A stretch of 64,000 bases of DNA from Rhizocola hellebori. GTDB taxonomy: Bacteria > Actinomycetota > Actinomycetes > Mycobacteriales > Micromonosporaceae. A program made the translations under genes and the position numbers. Numbering within the stretch: position 1 is the first letter of the stretch; every line of letters starts with the position of its first letter. The notes under the pieces were generated by a model. That model searched no databases and was not told the origin of the DNA. It saw nothing but the letters and a program-made list of their open reading frames with translations. The stretch is taken from the NCBI RefSeq assembly GCF_016862955.1, contig NZ_BONY01000013.1:62001-126000 (forward strand), in the 5' to 3' direction. Positions 15,778 to 24,552 of the stretch are shown one piece after another.

Positions 15778-17211
15778 ATGACCACTAGGCGAGTCTGGTC
15801 CAGCGCTGCCGTCCTGGGCGTCGTAGCCATGTTGGCCCTTCCCCGCACGGCAACGGCGGCGCCTTTCTACACCATGGAGGAAAGGGCGGTGGCCATCGCT
15901 TCCCCGGCGCTGGTCTACCTCCAGATCAGCTTTACCGGGTACGTGCGGGACAAGGCCACCAACACCTCAATCGTCGCCTCGCCGATCGTCTACACCCGGC
16001 GGTGCAGCGGCGTGGTGATCAACCCGGACGGCCACGTCCTCACCAGCCGGATCTGTATGGTTCCCTCGGACGCGACCCTCCGCCAGAACGCTCTCAACCT
16101 GGCCGGCAACGTCCTGATCGACGAGAAGAAGCTTGAGAAAGCGGGGCTGGACGAGTTCGTCAGGGCGGGCATGGCCACGTCCGTCTACGGGGGCCTGACC
16201 CCGGGATCACCGCCCTCGTCCAAAATCGCCGGCCAGTTCAACGTCGCAAAGTCCAGCGCAGCCGAGGGTTCAGCGATCTCGGGCGAGTTCGTCACCGACG
16301 CCGCGGGCAAGACCGAGGCCATCGTGGTCAAGCTGGCACAGGGCAATCTGCCTTCGGCCGAGATCGCCGGCGACAGCCATCCCAGCGTCGGCGCGGCCGT
16401 GATGATGCTTGGCTTCAACACACCCGACACGAACCCTGGCAACGCCACCTTCACCTTGTCTGCCAAGAAGGTTCAGCTGTCCGACATCACGCAGAGCGCC
16501 GATGGGCAGACCTATCGGACCAATGGCGACGTCGGCGCGTACTCCATCGGCGGCATGGCGATCGATCTCAATGGACGGGTCGTTGGGATGGTCACCCGCG
16601 ACCAAGCCGGCTCCGGGCCGACCACCAATCGGGCCATCGTCCCCGCCGCCCAGGTGCTCCAAGCCGTGTCGCAGGCCGGAACCAGCAATGTGCTCGGTGA
16701 CGCCGACACGGCGTATCGAAACGGCCTGGCCGCCTACTTCAAAGGCGATTACAAGGTCGCTCTTGATCAGCTGGATCGTGTGACCAAGCAGACACCGCTC
16801 AATCAGTCGGCCGTGACCTACCGGCAGTACACGGTGGAACAGCAGGCCATCGAGGGCGACCCGGCGGCGGTGCCGACCTGGGTCATCGCGGCTGTCAGCG
16901 GTTTCGTCGGCGCGGCCGCGTCGTTCGCCGCCTTGATGCTGTTCGTGCGATACCGGCGACGCCAGACCCGGCGGCAAGCTCCGTGGCCGGCCTCCAGCGA
17001 GCCCTGGGAGCCACGAGCCCTGGTCGCCGCCGCACCGGCCGACACGTCCGGAGCGCTTCCTGGATATGCCACCAACAGTCAGGTCATAGACGGTCAGCCG
17101 CCGGTGGACCCGCAGGCCTTCTCGTTGCACTTCGACGCCCCGCAGCCCGCAGGCCAGCAGCCAGAAGACCAGGTCGACAACCCATGGTCACCACCGCCCA
17201 GATGGCAATGA
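15778..17211 (+). CDS. Secreted, membrane-anchored trypsin-fold protein without catalytic residues
   Basis: A 477-residue protein with a signal peptide (residues 1-28, cleavage near ATAA) and a chymotrypsin-like fold. The segment at about 76-94, CSGVVINPDGHVLTSRICM, aligns with the HtrA/trypsin block GSGVVIxxDGxILTNAHVV, but the catalytic His position is Ile/Cys. The GNSGGP block is replaced by AYSIGGMAIDLNGRVVGMV (254-272), so the nucleophile Ser is also missing. A TPR-like hairpin (310-336) precedes a membrane helix at about 366-391 and a Pro-rich cytoplasmic tail. It is probably a protease-derived binding or sensor protein. It stands alone before the DUF1800 gene. Confidence 0.72.
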   Translation: MTTRRVWSSAAVLGVVAMLALPRTATAAPFYTMEERAVAIASPALVYLQISFTGYVRDKATNTSIVASPIVYTRRCSGVVINPDGHVLTSRICMVPSDATLRQNALNLAGNVLIDEKKLEKAGLDEFVRAGMATSVYGGLTPGSPPSSKIAGQFNVAKSSAAEGSAISGEFVTDAAGKTEAIVVKLAQGNLPSAEIAGDSHPSVGAAVMMLGFNTPDTNPGNATFTLSAKKVQLSDITQSADGQTYRTNGDVGAYSIGGMAIDLNGRVVGMVTRDQAGSGPTTNRAIVPAAQVLQAVSQAGTSNVLGDADTAYRNGLAAYFKGDYKVALDQLDRVTKQTPLNQSAVTYRQYTVEQQAIEGDPAAVPTWVIAAVSGFVGAAASFAALMLFVRYRRRQTRRQAPWPASSEPWEPRALVAAAPADTSGALPGYATNSQVIDGQPPVDPQAFSLHFDAPQPAGQQPEDQVDNPWSPPPRWQ

Positions 17212-17274
17212 CCTTCGATCTGTCCACATAGGACTGGAAACCGGCGTCGGTACCGGTGCATCACGGTCATCGCG

Positions 17275-17280
17275 TAACGT
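17275..17280 (+). promoter_or_regulatory. -10 element of a leaderless promoter (DUF1800 gene)
   Basis: TAACGT ends 7 bases before ATG 17288 and there is no ribosome site. The alternative GTG at 17279 would lie inside this element, which argues for the ATG. Confidence 0.45.
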
Positions 17281-17287
17281 GGCGGTC

Positions 17288-18559
17288 ATGGCCGCCAGTG
17301 TCGCGCTGTTGCTGCGCCGGGCGGGCTTCGGCCCGACCTCGGCGGAGCTCTCCGACGCCATAGGACGCGGTTATTCGGCCACCGTTTCCGAGCTGACCAC
17401 ACCCACCGCCCGCGACCCGGGAGCGCAGTCCACTCCCCTCCCCAACCTGGGCATTGATCCCTACAACGATCTACCCAACCCCACCAAGGAACAGCGGGCC
17501 GCCGCGGATGTGAAACGTGGCGCGGACACCGAGGCTCTGCATCGCTGGTGGCTGGACAGGGTGACGGTGGCCAACCGCCAGGCGGTCGAGAAGCTGGTGT
17601 TCTTCTGGCACGGTCACTGGGCGACATCGATCAGGAAGTTCGGTTCCCCGCAGTGGATGCTCGCCCAGCATCAGAAAATTCGCGAATCAGCTGATTTCGG
17701 GGCCATGGCCCGAAAAATGGTCACCGACCCCGCGCTCGTCTACTGGCTCGACGGCCAGCTGAACTCCAAGGACGCCCCCAACGAAAACCTCGGGCGGGAG
17801 TTGCTCGAGCTGTTCATGCTGGGCATCGGCAACTACACCGAGAGCGATGTGAAAGCCGCCGGCCGGGCCCTCACCGGGTGGAGAGTGGACCTTGGCGTGC
17901 CGCAGACGGCCATCTTCTTCCGCGATTCCCACGATGCCGCGGAGAAGACGGTTCTGGGCGTCACCAGCAAGTTCACCGCGACAAGTCTGGTGGATTTCCT
18001 CGCCACCCAGCCCGCCTGCCCCCGCTTCATCGCCTCGCGATTGTGGTTTCGCTACGCCTCCGCCGAGGTGCCGATCCCGCCCGTCACCCAGGACAGGATG
18101 ATCGCGGCATTTCCCTTCCCCAATCTCATGCTCAAGGCTCTCTTCACCGACGAGGCGTTCCAGGCGACCGCCGGCCACCTCGTCAAGCAGCCGATCGAAT
18201 GGTTCGTCGGAGCGCTGCGGCAACTGGGCATCAGGCCGGCCGGCTTCTCCTCAACGGTGTTGCAGGAAATGCTTTTCGGCTTGCGAAGTCTCGGCCAGAT
18301 GCCCTTCGCGCCGCCGAGTGTGGGTGGCTGGCCCAGCGGTGCGGCATGGCTGACCCCGGCCACGGCACAGGTCCGGTTCGCTTTAGCGGCAAGGCTCGCC
18401 GAGATGGCCCGCCCGCCAAAGCTCACCGTGGAGGGGCTGGCCGACACCCTCGCCGTCGATACCTGGACCGACCGCACCTACGCTGCGCTGAAAGGTGTTT
18501 CCGAGCCGAGGCGCATGATGACCCTGGGCTTGGTAAGCCCGGAATACCTGGTGACCTGA
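17288..18559 (+). CDS. DUF1800 domain-containing protein
   Basis: A 423-residue protein of the DUF1800 family, beginning MAASVALLLRRAGFGPTSAEL, the usual opening. Family landmarks are MAARKM-like AMARKMVTDPALVYWLDGQLNSKDAPNENLGRELLELFMLGIGNYTESDVKAAGRALTGW in the middle and MPFAPPSVGGWPSGAAWLTPATAQVR near the end. There is no membrane segment and no clear signal peptide. The biochemical role of the family is unknown. It nearly always sits beside a DUF1501 gene, as it does here (1 base apart), so the two products likely work together. Confidence 0.9.
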   Translation: MAASVALLLRRAGFGPTSAELSDAIGRGYSATVSELTTPTARDPGAQSTPLPNLGIDPYNDLPNPTKEQRAAADVKRGADTEALHRWWLDRVTVANRQAVEKLVFFWHGHWATSIRKFGSPQWMLAQHQKIRESADFGAMARKMVTDPALVYWLDGQLNSKDAPNENLGRELLELFMLGIGNYTESDVKAAGRALTGWRVDLGVPQTAIFFRDSHDAAEKTVLGVTSKFTATSLVDFLATQPACPRFIASRLWFRYASAEVPIPPVTQDRMIAAFPFPNLMLKALFTDEAFQATAGHLVKQPIEWFVGALRQLGIRPAGFSSTVLQEMLFGLRSLGQMPFAPPSVGGWPSGAAWLTPATAQVRFALAARLAEMARPPKLTVEGLADTLAVDTWTDRTYAALKGVSEPRRMMTLGLVSPEYLVT

Positions 18560-18560
18560 C

Positions 18561-19793
18561 ATGGACATTTACACGCGGCGAAAGTTTCTCCTCGCCTCCG
18601 GCGTCGCCGGTGCGGGAGCGCTGGCCGTGGGCGGCGGCGGTCTGCTGCTCAGCGAGCTGCTGGGCACCGCCTCCTCGACGCCGGAGTCCTCCAAGAAGCT
18701 GGTCATCGTCACGCTTTACGGCGGCAACGACGGCCTGAGCATGGTCGTGCCCTACGCCGACGCCGCCTACCAATCGGCCCGGCCGGGCCTGGCCTACGCG
18801 CCGGAACAGGTGCTGCACCTCGACGACAGCTACGGCTTGAATCCCAAACTGCCAGGGCTGAAACGGCTTTGGGACAGCAAACGGCTGGCGATCGTCCAGG
18901 CCGTCGGCTATCCCAAGCCCGACCGCAGTCACTTCAGGTCGATGGACATCTGGCAGACGGCATCGCCCGACAAGCCCATCGGGCGCGGTTGGGTGGGCCA
19001 TTGGCTGGATGCCACGAACGCGCCGGTGGAGGCCGCGGTGAGCTTCGAGCCGGTGCTTCCACCGCTGCTGGCCGGCGAGACGCGCTCGGGCGCCTGCGTC
19101 AGCATGGGCGGTCTCAAGCTTCCTTCGTGGGTTGGCCTCAACGATCTGGAGCCGCTTGGCAAGCGAGCCCTCGAGTCGGGTCTGCAGGCACAGGCGGCCA
19201 ACGCGATCGCGGATCTGATCCGAGCCGATCGCATGGTGAGACAGGCCAGTCTCGTGACGCCTTCGGAGGGGCCGGACGATCTGCCACCGCTGCCCGCGGT
19301 GGGGACGGGCGGAGAAACCACCCTGGCCGGTCAGCTGACCAACGTCATCCACTGCATCGAGGCCGGCGTGCCCACCCGGGTCTACTCGGTGAGCCTGGGC
19401 GGCTTCGACACCCATGCCGCCGAGCGCGTGGGACAGGAGCGTTTGTTCAAACAGCTCGACGAGTCGTTGACCCCCTTCGTGGAAAGGCTGGCGAAGACTG
19501 CCGCGGGACAGCACACGACGGTGCTGGTCTACAGCGAGTTCGGGCGTCGCGTGGCCGGAAACGCCGCCGAAGGCACCGATCACGGGGCGGCCGGCCCGGT
19601 CCTGGTGCTGGGGCCTCAGGTCGCCGGCGGCCTGTACGGCCAGCCGCCCAGCCTGACCGACCTCGACGACGGGGATCTGCGGGCCACCACCGACTTTCGC
19701 GATGTCATCGGCACCCTGCTCTCATCGGTGCTGGAAGCCGATCCGGCCCGTTTCCTCAACGGCTATCCGCACAAGCAGCTGCCGTTGCTGTAG
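18561..19793 (+). CDS. DUF1501 domain-containing protein with Tat signal
   Basis: A 410-residue exported protein. It starts YTRRKFLLASGVAGAGALAV, a twin-arginine signal, so it is secreted folded, perhaps with a cofactor. The body has the DUF1501 landmarks VIVTLYGGNDGLSMVVP, GLNPKLPGLKRLWDSKRLAIVQAVGYP, HFRSMDIWQTASP and, near the end, VLVYSEFGRRVAGNAAEGTDHGAAGPVLVLGPQV, features shared with the sulfatase/alkaline-phosphatase fold. Function unknown. It follows the DUF1800 gene by one base. Only 4 bases separate its stop from the stop of the convergent polysaccharide operon. Confidence 0.92.
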   Translation: MDIYTRRKFLLASGVAGAGALAVGGGGLLLSELLGTASSTPESSKKLVIVTLYGGNDGLSMVVPYADAAYQSARPGLAYAPEQVLHLDDSYGLNPKLPGLKRLWDSKRLAIVQAVGYPKPDRSHFRSMDIWQTASPDKPIGRGWVGHWLDATNAPVEAAVSFEPVLPPLLAGETRSGACVSMGGLKLPSWVGLNDLEPLGKRALESGLQAQAANAIADLIRADRMVRQASLVTPSEGPDDLPPLPAVGTGGETTLAGQLTNVIHCIEAGVPTRVYSVSLGGFDTHAAERVGQERLFKQLDESLTPFVERLAKTAAGQHTTVLVYSEFGRRVAGNAAEGTDHGAAGPVLVLGPQVAGGLYGQPPSLTDLDDGDLRATTDFRDVIGTLLSSVLEADPARFLNGYPHKQLPLL

Positions 19794-19797
19794 GGCG

Positions 19798-21138
19798 CTA
19801 GCCGATGGCGATGACGCCCAGCAGGTTCGCCTCCATCTGCCGCAACACTTCGGCGGCCGCCGAAAGCTGGTCGGCGGGCGTGACCTCCACCTGTGCGGTG
19901 AGGACGGTGGCATCGGTGTGGTGCACCAGAATCATCGATTCCGCGTCGGTGAGGAGTGGCGCCGCATGAAAGATGACCACCGCGCCGGTCGCGCGCAGAG
20001 CGGCGATCGCCGCCGCGAGTTCCTTCTGCTTGAGCAATTCGCTGCCGCCTTTCCCCGCGGGCACGGCGAATAGCGGAAGGTCTTCGTGGCAGCGGACGGG
20101 CGCCTGGGTGATGGCGATCTCGCCGCGGAGTACCTCGGCCAGGCCGACTTCGGCCGCAATGTTGAAGATGCCGGCGATCGTCGGCTGCCTGAGATCGCCG
20201 TCGACAACGACCACCGTCTCCCCGGCCACCGCAAAGGCCAGCGCCAGGTGCACGGCCACACTCTGGCCCCCGCGTTGGGGCACCGCACCGGCGACGGTCA
20301 GGCTGCCAAGACGCGATCCGGCGGAGAGCAGCCGCAGATTGGCCCGGATCTGGCGATAAAGCTCGGCGGCGGCGGCGTCCGCGGGCACCATTCCCGCGAG
20401 CGGCACCTGCGTCAGTTGGGAGGCGTGCTGCGCATCGCGAACGGCGGGATCGCCGGCGTAGCGGACGATCCCGGTCAGGGAACCCGCGGCCAGCCCCAGC
20501 AGCAGCCCCATCGCGATGTCGGTGACCGGCTGCGGGGAGTCGGGCCGCGTGGGCACCTCAGCCGGCCGGACCACCGACACCCGCACCGGCGAACGGCTTT
20601 GCCCCTGCGGGGTCTCCACGCGGTCAATCATGCGCGGCAGTTCCAGCCCGATCGCGTTGGCGATCGCCGCGGCCCGCTGCGGCGAGCTATCCGTTACCTC
20701 GACCTCCAGGACCGCTGTCCCAGCGGTGGACGAGACGGTTATCTGCGACATCAGCTGTGAAGGCTCGGTGGCGAGCTTGAGCTGCGCAATGACGGCCGAG
20801 GCGATCTCGGGGCTGTTCGCGATCTGCCGGTAGGTCCGCACCCTTTGCACGACATAGTTGCTCGCATGGTTGAGCTGTGCCGCGTCAGGATCGGCGGTGT
20901 TGGGCGCGACCAGGAACTCGACGCTGGAGCGATAGCTGACGGGTTGCAGGAACGAATACGCCCCCGCGCCGATGGCGCCCAGCAGCGCCGCACTGGCGAT
21001 CAGCCACCTGTAACGCCTGACAGCCCGCAGATGTTGTGCCAAGGTGAGCTGGGTCCAGCCACGGAAAGCCCGCCGCGGAGCGGCCGCCAGCCCAACCCAT
21101 GGGCGCTCTTTCCCTGATCGCTTCACCGCTGTCCTCAC
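19798..21138 (-). CDS. Wzz/BY-kinase-like polysaccharide co-polymerase with degenerate P-loop
   Basis: A 446-residue protein in which a chain-length domain is fused to a MinD/BY-kinase-like domain, as in actinobacterial CpsD/Wzc proteins. Membrane helices lie at about 46-65 and 206-226 around a Wzz external domain (YRSSVEFLVAPN...). The cytoplasmic domain keeps the Walker A' strand VVVVDGDLRQP (309-319), but the P-loop at 283-293 reads GAVPQRGGQS: the Walker A lysine is Gln. No C-terminal tyrosine cluster is present. It probably controls chain length without kinase activity. Start GTG 21138 overlaps the polymerase stop by 4 bases. It is the last gene of the operon. Confidence 0.85.
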   Translation of the reverse strand: MRTAVKRSGKERPWVGLAAAPRRAFRGWTQLTLAQHLRAVRRYRWLIASAALLGAIGAGAYSFLQPVSYRSSVEFLVAPNTADPDAAQLNHASNYVVQRVRTYRQIANSPEIASAVIAQLKLATEPSQLMSQITVSSTAGTAVLEVEVTDSSPQRAAAIANAIGLELPRMIDRVETPQGQSRSPVRVSVVRPAEVPTRPDSPQPVTDIAMGLLLGLAAGSLTGIVRYAGDPAVRDAQHASQLTQVPLAGMVPADAAAAELYRQIRANLRLLSAGSRLGSLTVAGAVPQRGGQSVAVHLALAFAVAGETVVVVDGDLRQPTIAGIFNIAAEVGLAEVLRGEIAITQAPVRCHEDLPLFAVPAGKGGSELLKQKELAAAIAALRATGAVVIFHAAPLLTDAESMILVHHTDATVLTAQVEVTPADQLSAAAEVLRQMEANLLGVIAIG

Positions 21139-22520
21139 CGACCCACTTCTGCGTGGGTAATTAAAGCTAACCCGGGCGAGAACCGCGATCTGCGCCCCAA
21201 CGCCGGGCTCGGCAGGGCCGGCGAGTCGGCCACGCCGAGGCAGATCGCGAGAATTAGCACCGAAGCGGCGCACGGCCACAGATAGAAGTCGAAGAACCAG
21301 ATCTGGATGACGAAGCCGGTGAAGAGCATGCGGAACGCGATCGACTTGAACTTGACGAGCGGGATCATCAACAGCACCAGCAGGCCGATCAGGCTGATGG
21401 CACCGAAGTCGTACCACAGCGTCAGATAGCTGTTGTCGAAGGTCTGCGCCTGGCCGTCGCTCACGCCGACCTCTTGAAAGAACTGCACATGTGCCTCAGG
21501 GCCATTGCCGAAGACGACGCTCTGGAAGCTGTCCCAGATCCCCGACCAAGCTTCATTACTTCGCTTGTACCGGGCAAGAGCCGCAGGCGATCCAGTGAGA
21601 TTGGTCAATCTCGCCGCCGCGGTGGCCGCCACGTCACGGATCGCCCGCGGCCCGACAAGCAACAGCACCGCCACAGACCCGGCCGAAATCAGCGCCGTCT
21701 TGACACCCCTCGCGGTGATCTTCCGTTGCTGGGTGAGGTACCAGAGAACGAGCGCCGCCGCGATCCCTATCCATGCGCTGCGCGAGCCGCTTAGCAGCAG
21801 CCCAATGGCGTTGGCGGCAAACGGCACCTGCCACCAGCGTCCGCGCAGGGCGAGCGACACGCCCATCATGGCCATGCAATAGGAGCCGTAAATGATCGGA
21901 TGTCCGGTTGTCCCAGCCGATCTGCCCGGACCGGCGTGCGCCGTGAAGGCGTTGCTGGTCGCGAGCTGATCGAGGACGGGCCAGGTACCGGTGACCCGCT
22001 GATAGATGGCCAGCAGCGCGATCGGCACGCCGACCCAGGCCAGCCAGCGCGCCACCTGGCGCATGGCGTCGGGTTCGCGCCGAGCCTCGTCCACCAGGTG
22101 CCAGATGATGACCGCGTAGCACAGCAACGGAAGCACGGCCGCGATCAGAGCCCGGGCACCGGTCCACTGGAACAGGGCGGCAGCCGCGCATATCGCCGGC
22201 AGCAGGAAAGCGAGCATGCCCGCGGAAGCCAGGGGTGCCTCAGGATCGAGGCGGCGCAGCCTTCCCAGGCAGGCGATCGCCGCCGAGGCGAGCAGGATCG
22301 TCCAGACCGGCGGAATGGGATAACCGGGATCCGCGGTGACCGGGACGAGGAAGAGGACGGCGAAAAGGGTGCGGTTGAGCCGTTGCGGCGACGACAGGCC
22401 CCAGCCGAGGAGCAGCACCACCGCGGCGAGCACCGCATACGAGGGACTCAAGCTGATCAATACGCCGCCGAGCAGGGCGGCCGAGCCCGCGAAGCCTGCC
22501 AGCGCAACGGATCTGCTCAT
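21135..22520 (-). CDS. O-antigen ligase/Wzy-type polysaccharide polymerase
   Basis: A 461-residue protein with about a dozen membrane helices. The O-antigen ligase family (PF04932) core is visible in the long periplasmic-loop region: AGTTGHPIIYGSYCMAMMGVSLALRG, then LLLSGSRSAWIGIAAALVLWYL, the conserved SxSR-x-A/G-W motif, and later VFGNGPEAH and TFDNSYLTLWYDFGAISLIGLLVLL. It likely polymerises repeat units on undecaprenyl pyrophosphate at the outer face of the membrane. Both ends overlap their neighbours by 4 bases, which places it firmly in the surface-polysaccharide operon. Confidence 0.88.
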   Translation of the reverse strand: MSRSVALAGFAGSAALLGGVLISLSPSYAVLAAVVLLLGWGLSSPQRLNRTLFAVLFLVPVTADPGYPIPPVWTILLASAAIACLGRLRRLDPEAPLASAGMLAFLLPAICAAAALFQWTGARALIAAVLPLLCYAVIIWHLVDEARREPDAMRQVARWLAWVGVPIALLAIYQRVTGTWPVLDQLATSNAFTAHAGPGRSAGTTGHPIIYGSYCMAMMGVSLALRGRWWQVPFAANAIGLLLSGSRSAWIGIAAALVLWYLTQQRKITARGVKTALISAGSVAVLLLVGPRAIRDVAATAAARLTNLTGSPAALARYKRSNEAWSGIWDSFQSVVFGNGPEAHVQFFQEVGVSDGQAQTFDNSYLTLWYDFGAISLIGLLVLLMIPLVKFKSIAFRMLFTGFVIQIWFFDFYLWPCAASVLILAICLGVADSPALPSPALGRRSRFSPGLALITHAEVGR

Positions 22521-23650
22521 GGTGCGGCCCGGTGAAGGTCTTCGAGCAAGGTGGTGAACCTCGCCGCCGCGGAGGTGTCGGCCGCCAGCTCACGTCCCCG
22601 GCTGACCGCCTGTGTCTGAAGGCTTTCGAAGATGCCGGGGTTGCCGGCCAACCGGCGCAGCTGCCCGGCCAGCGCGGTGGCATGCGGCTCGACCAGGGCC
22701 CCGCCACCGCCGGCAAGGATCTCCGATGTTCCGCCCGCCCTGTATCCGATTACCGGCTTCCCGCTGAGCAGCGACTCAACCGTGACCCGGCCGAAGGCCT
22801 CGTTGCGGGAGAGCATCAAGGTCGCATCGGCCCAGTGGTAGAACGGCTGCGGGTCATCCGCCCAGCCGACAAACCGGACCAGCTCGCCCACCCCGCGGCT
22901 TTCCGCGTACCGGGCGAGGTCTCGCGCCGCCTTCGCCTCGCCGACACCGACCAGCGTCAATTCGAGCGGGAGGCCCTCCTGCGCACAGATGGCCACCGCC
23001 TCGATCGCGTCGCGCTGGCCCTTCTCGGCGGAGGCTCGGCCAAGGAGCACAAGCCTTTTGAGCGCGGAACCCGGTGGCGCGGCCATCGGCCCCGCCGAGG
23101 TCACCGAGGGCGCAATGATCGCGATCCGCCCGTGCAGCCCGGGTGCGGCCGCGATCAGTTGTGCCGCAACATATTCGGAGATCGCGACCACCCGGTCGGC
23201 GAGGGCTGAGATCGCCCGGGCCACCATCCGCCTCGGCATCGCGGACCTCAGGTCCGGATTGGACAGAAGGCTCTCCCTGACCACCCACACATGCCGCACC
23301 CCGGCCAGCCGAGCCGCCAGTGCCCCGGCCGGAACCACAGCCGAGTTGGTCACGACCAGATCCGGCCTGTGCCGGCGCAAATAACGCCAATAACGCGGAA
23401 CAGAGGTCGCCGCCTGGAACGTGCGCAGGCCACCCACCACGGCGTTGTGCCGGCGGCCCATCCACAGCCGGGTGGCCAGCACCACCACCTCGGCCCCGGC
23501 CGCGGTCAGCCGATCACACAATGGCCCGTGGTCGGGGGTCAGCACGGTGACGCTGTGCCCGCGGACCCCGGCCGCCTCCCTCACCAAGGCGAGCAATGAA
23601 CGCTCAGCCCCCAGCAGGCCCGACGAATGGCTGACGAACACCACTTTCAC
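22517..23650 (-). CDS. GT4-type (GT-B fold) glycosyltransferase
   Basis: A 377-residue glycosyltransferase. Start MKVVFVSHSSGLLGAERSLLALV is the N-terminal Rossmann strand and acceptor-side loop. The C-terminal half has KRLVLLGRASAEKGQRDAIEAVAI and the E-x7-E donor-binding motif in RNEAFGRVTVESLLSGKPVIGYRAGGTSEIL (about 300-330). This is the GT4/Glycos_transf_1 type using an NDP or GDP sugar; the sugar is unknown. It lies in the coupled operon, overlapping the genes on both sides by 4 bases. Confidence 0.92.
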   Translation of the reverse strand: MKVVFVSHSSGLLGAERSLLALVREAAGVRGHSVTVLTPDHGPLCDRLTAAGAEVVVLATRLWMGRRHNAVVGGLRTFQAATSVPRYWRYLRRHRPDLVVTNSAVVPAGALAARLAGVRHVWVVRESLLSNPDLRSAMPRRMVARAISALADRVVAISEYVAAQLIAAAPGLHGRIAIIAPSVTSAGPMAAPPGSALKRLVLLGRASAEKGQRDAIEAVAICAQEGLPLELTLVGVGEAKAARDLARYAESRGVGELVRFVGWADDPQPFYHWADATLMLSRNEAFGRVTVESLLSGKPVIGYRAGGTSEILAGGGGALVEPHATALAGQLRRLAGNPGIFESLQTQAVSRGRELAADTSAAARFTTLLEDLHRAAP

Positions 23651-24552
23651 GTGGAGAACCTATTCGTGGGGCCGGTGACGCCGCGCATCCCGTCCCAGTA
23701 GGCCGCGAAGACCGCCAGCGAGCGAGCCCGCCTTGCGCTGCTGCCGAACATGCCCAGCAAAGACTTGGCCAGCTTCAGATAGTGACTCGGCTCCTGCAGC
23801 AGCATCCGCCGCACCGGCCTGGGATAGTGCTTGTGAACGTAGAGCAGCTCGTTGCGGTGCAAGTAGTACTGGGCACGCGGGCTCGCGCCGCGCAGGCTGC
23901 CGCCCCGCTGGTGCCAGACCTTGGAACCGCAGGCGAGACCGACCCGGCCGCCGTCGAGCGCTATCCGCCGCACCAGGTCGAACTCTTCCTTGTAGTGGAA
24001 GAAGCGCTCATCGAACATTCCGGCGCGGGCGATCGCGTCGGCGTCGGCGAAAAGCGAGGCGCCGGTCACCACATCGACCTCGTGGATCCGCGCATCGCAG
24101 CCGCCGCAACGCAATGGCCTTACCCGGCCATTGTTCAGGCGCGCCGCCACCAGGTAGGAATCCGCCTGCGGGTCCGCCGGGTCGGCCGAGGTCACTTGCA
24201 GGGAAGCCAACACAGAGTAGTCGCCGGTGTGCTTCGCCAGATTCTCCAAAGCGCTTGGGGACGGCACGCTGTCCGCGTTGAGGAGCCAAACCCATTTGGC
24301 GCCGTTGTCGCGGGCGTGGTGGATGCCCGCGTTCATCCCCCCGGCATAGCCGAGATTGCGGTCCAGGCGGACAAGGGAGAAGCCCTCGCCCGAGGCCGAC
24401 AGGTCGGCGACCGAGCTGTCGTGAGAACCGTTGTCCACGACGACGATCTGCGGCACGACGCTGCCGGAGGCCACAGCCCGAACACAGCGCAGGGTGTCCT
24501 GGGCACAGTTCCAGTTCAGGATCACGGCAGCGATGTCGCTAGGCGAATTCAC
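23647..24552 (-). CDS. GT2 family glycosyltransferase (rhamnosyltransferase-like)
   Basis: A 301-residue GT-A fold enzyme. The N-terminal strand AAVILNWNCAQDTLRCVRAV, the nucleotide-binding IVVVDNGSHDSSV and the DXD-type motif WVWLLNADSVPSPSAL (about 95-105) are present. FHYKEEFDLVRRIALDGGRVGLACGSKVWH in the second half matches WbbL-like rhamnosyltransferases, suggesting transfer of a deoxysugar in polysaccharide repeat assembly. There are no membrane helices. Its first 14 bases overlap the end of the flippase gene and its last 4 overlap the next glycosyltransferase. Confidence 0.9.
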   Translation of the reverse strand: MNSPSDIAAVILNWNCAQDTLRCVRAVASGSVVPQIVVVDNGSHDSSVADLSASGEGFSLVRLDRNLGYAGGMNAGIHHARDNGAKWVWLLNADSVPSPSALENLAKHTGDYSVLASLQVTSADPADPQADSYLVAARLNNGRVRPLRCGGCDARIHEVDVVTGASLFADADAIARAGMFDERFFHYKEEFDLVRRIALDGGRVGLACGSKVWHQRGGSLRGASPRAQYYLHRNELLYVHKHYPRPVRRMLLQEPSHYLKLAKSLLGMFGSSARRARSLAVFAAYWDGMRGVTGPTNRFST

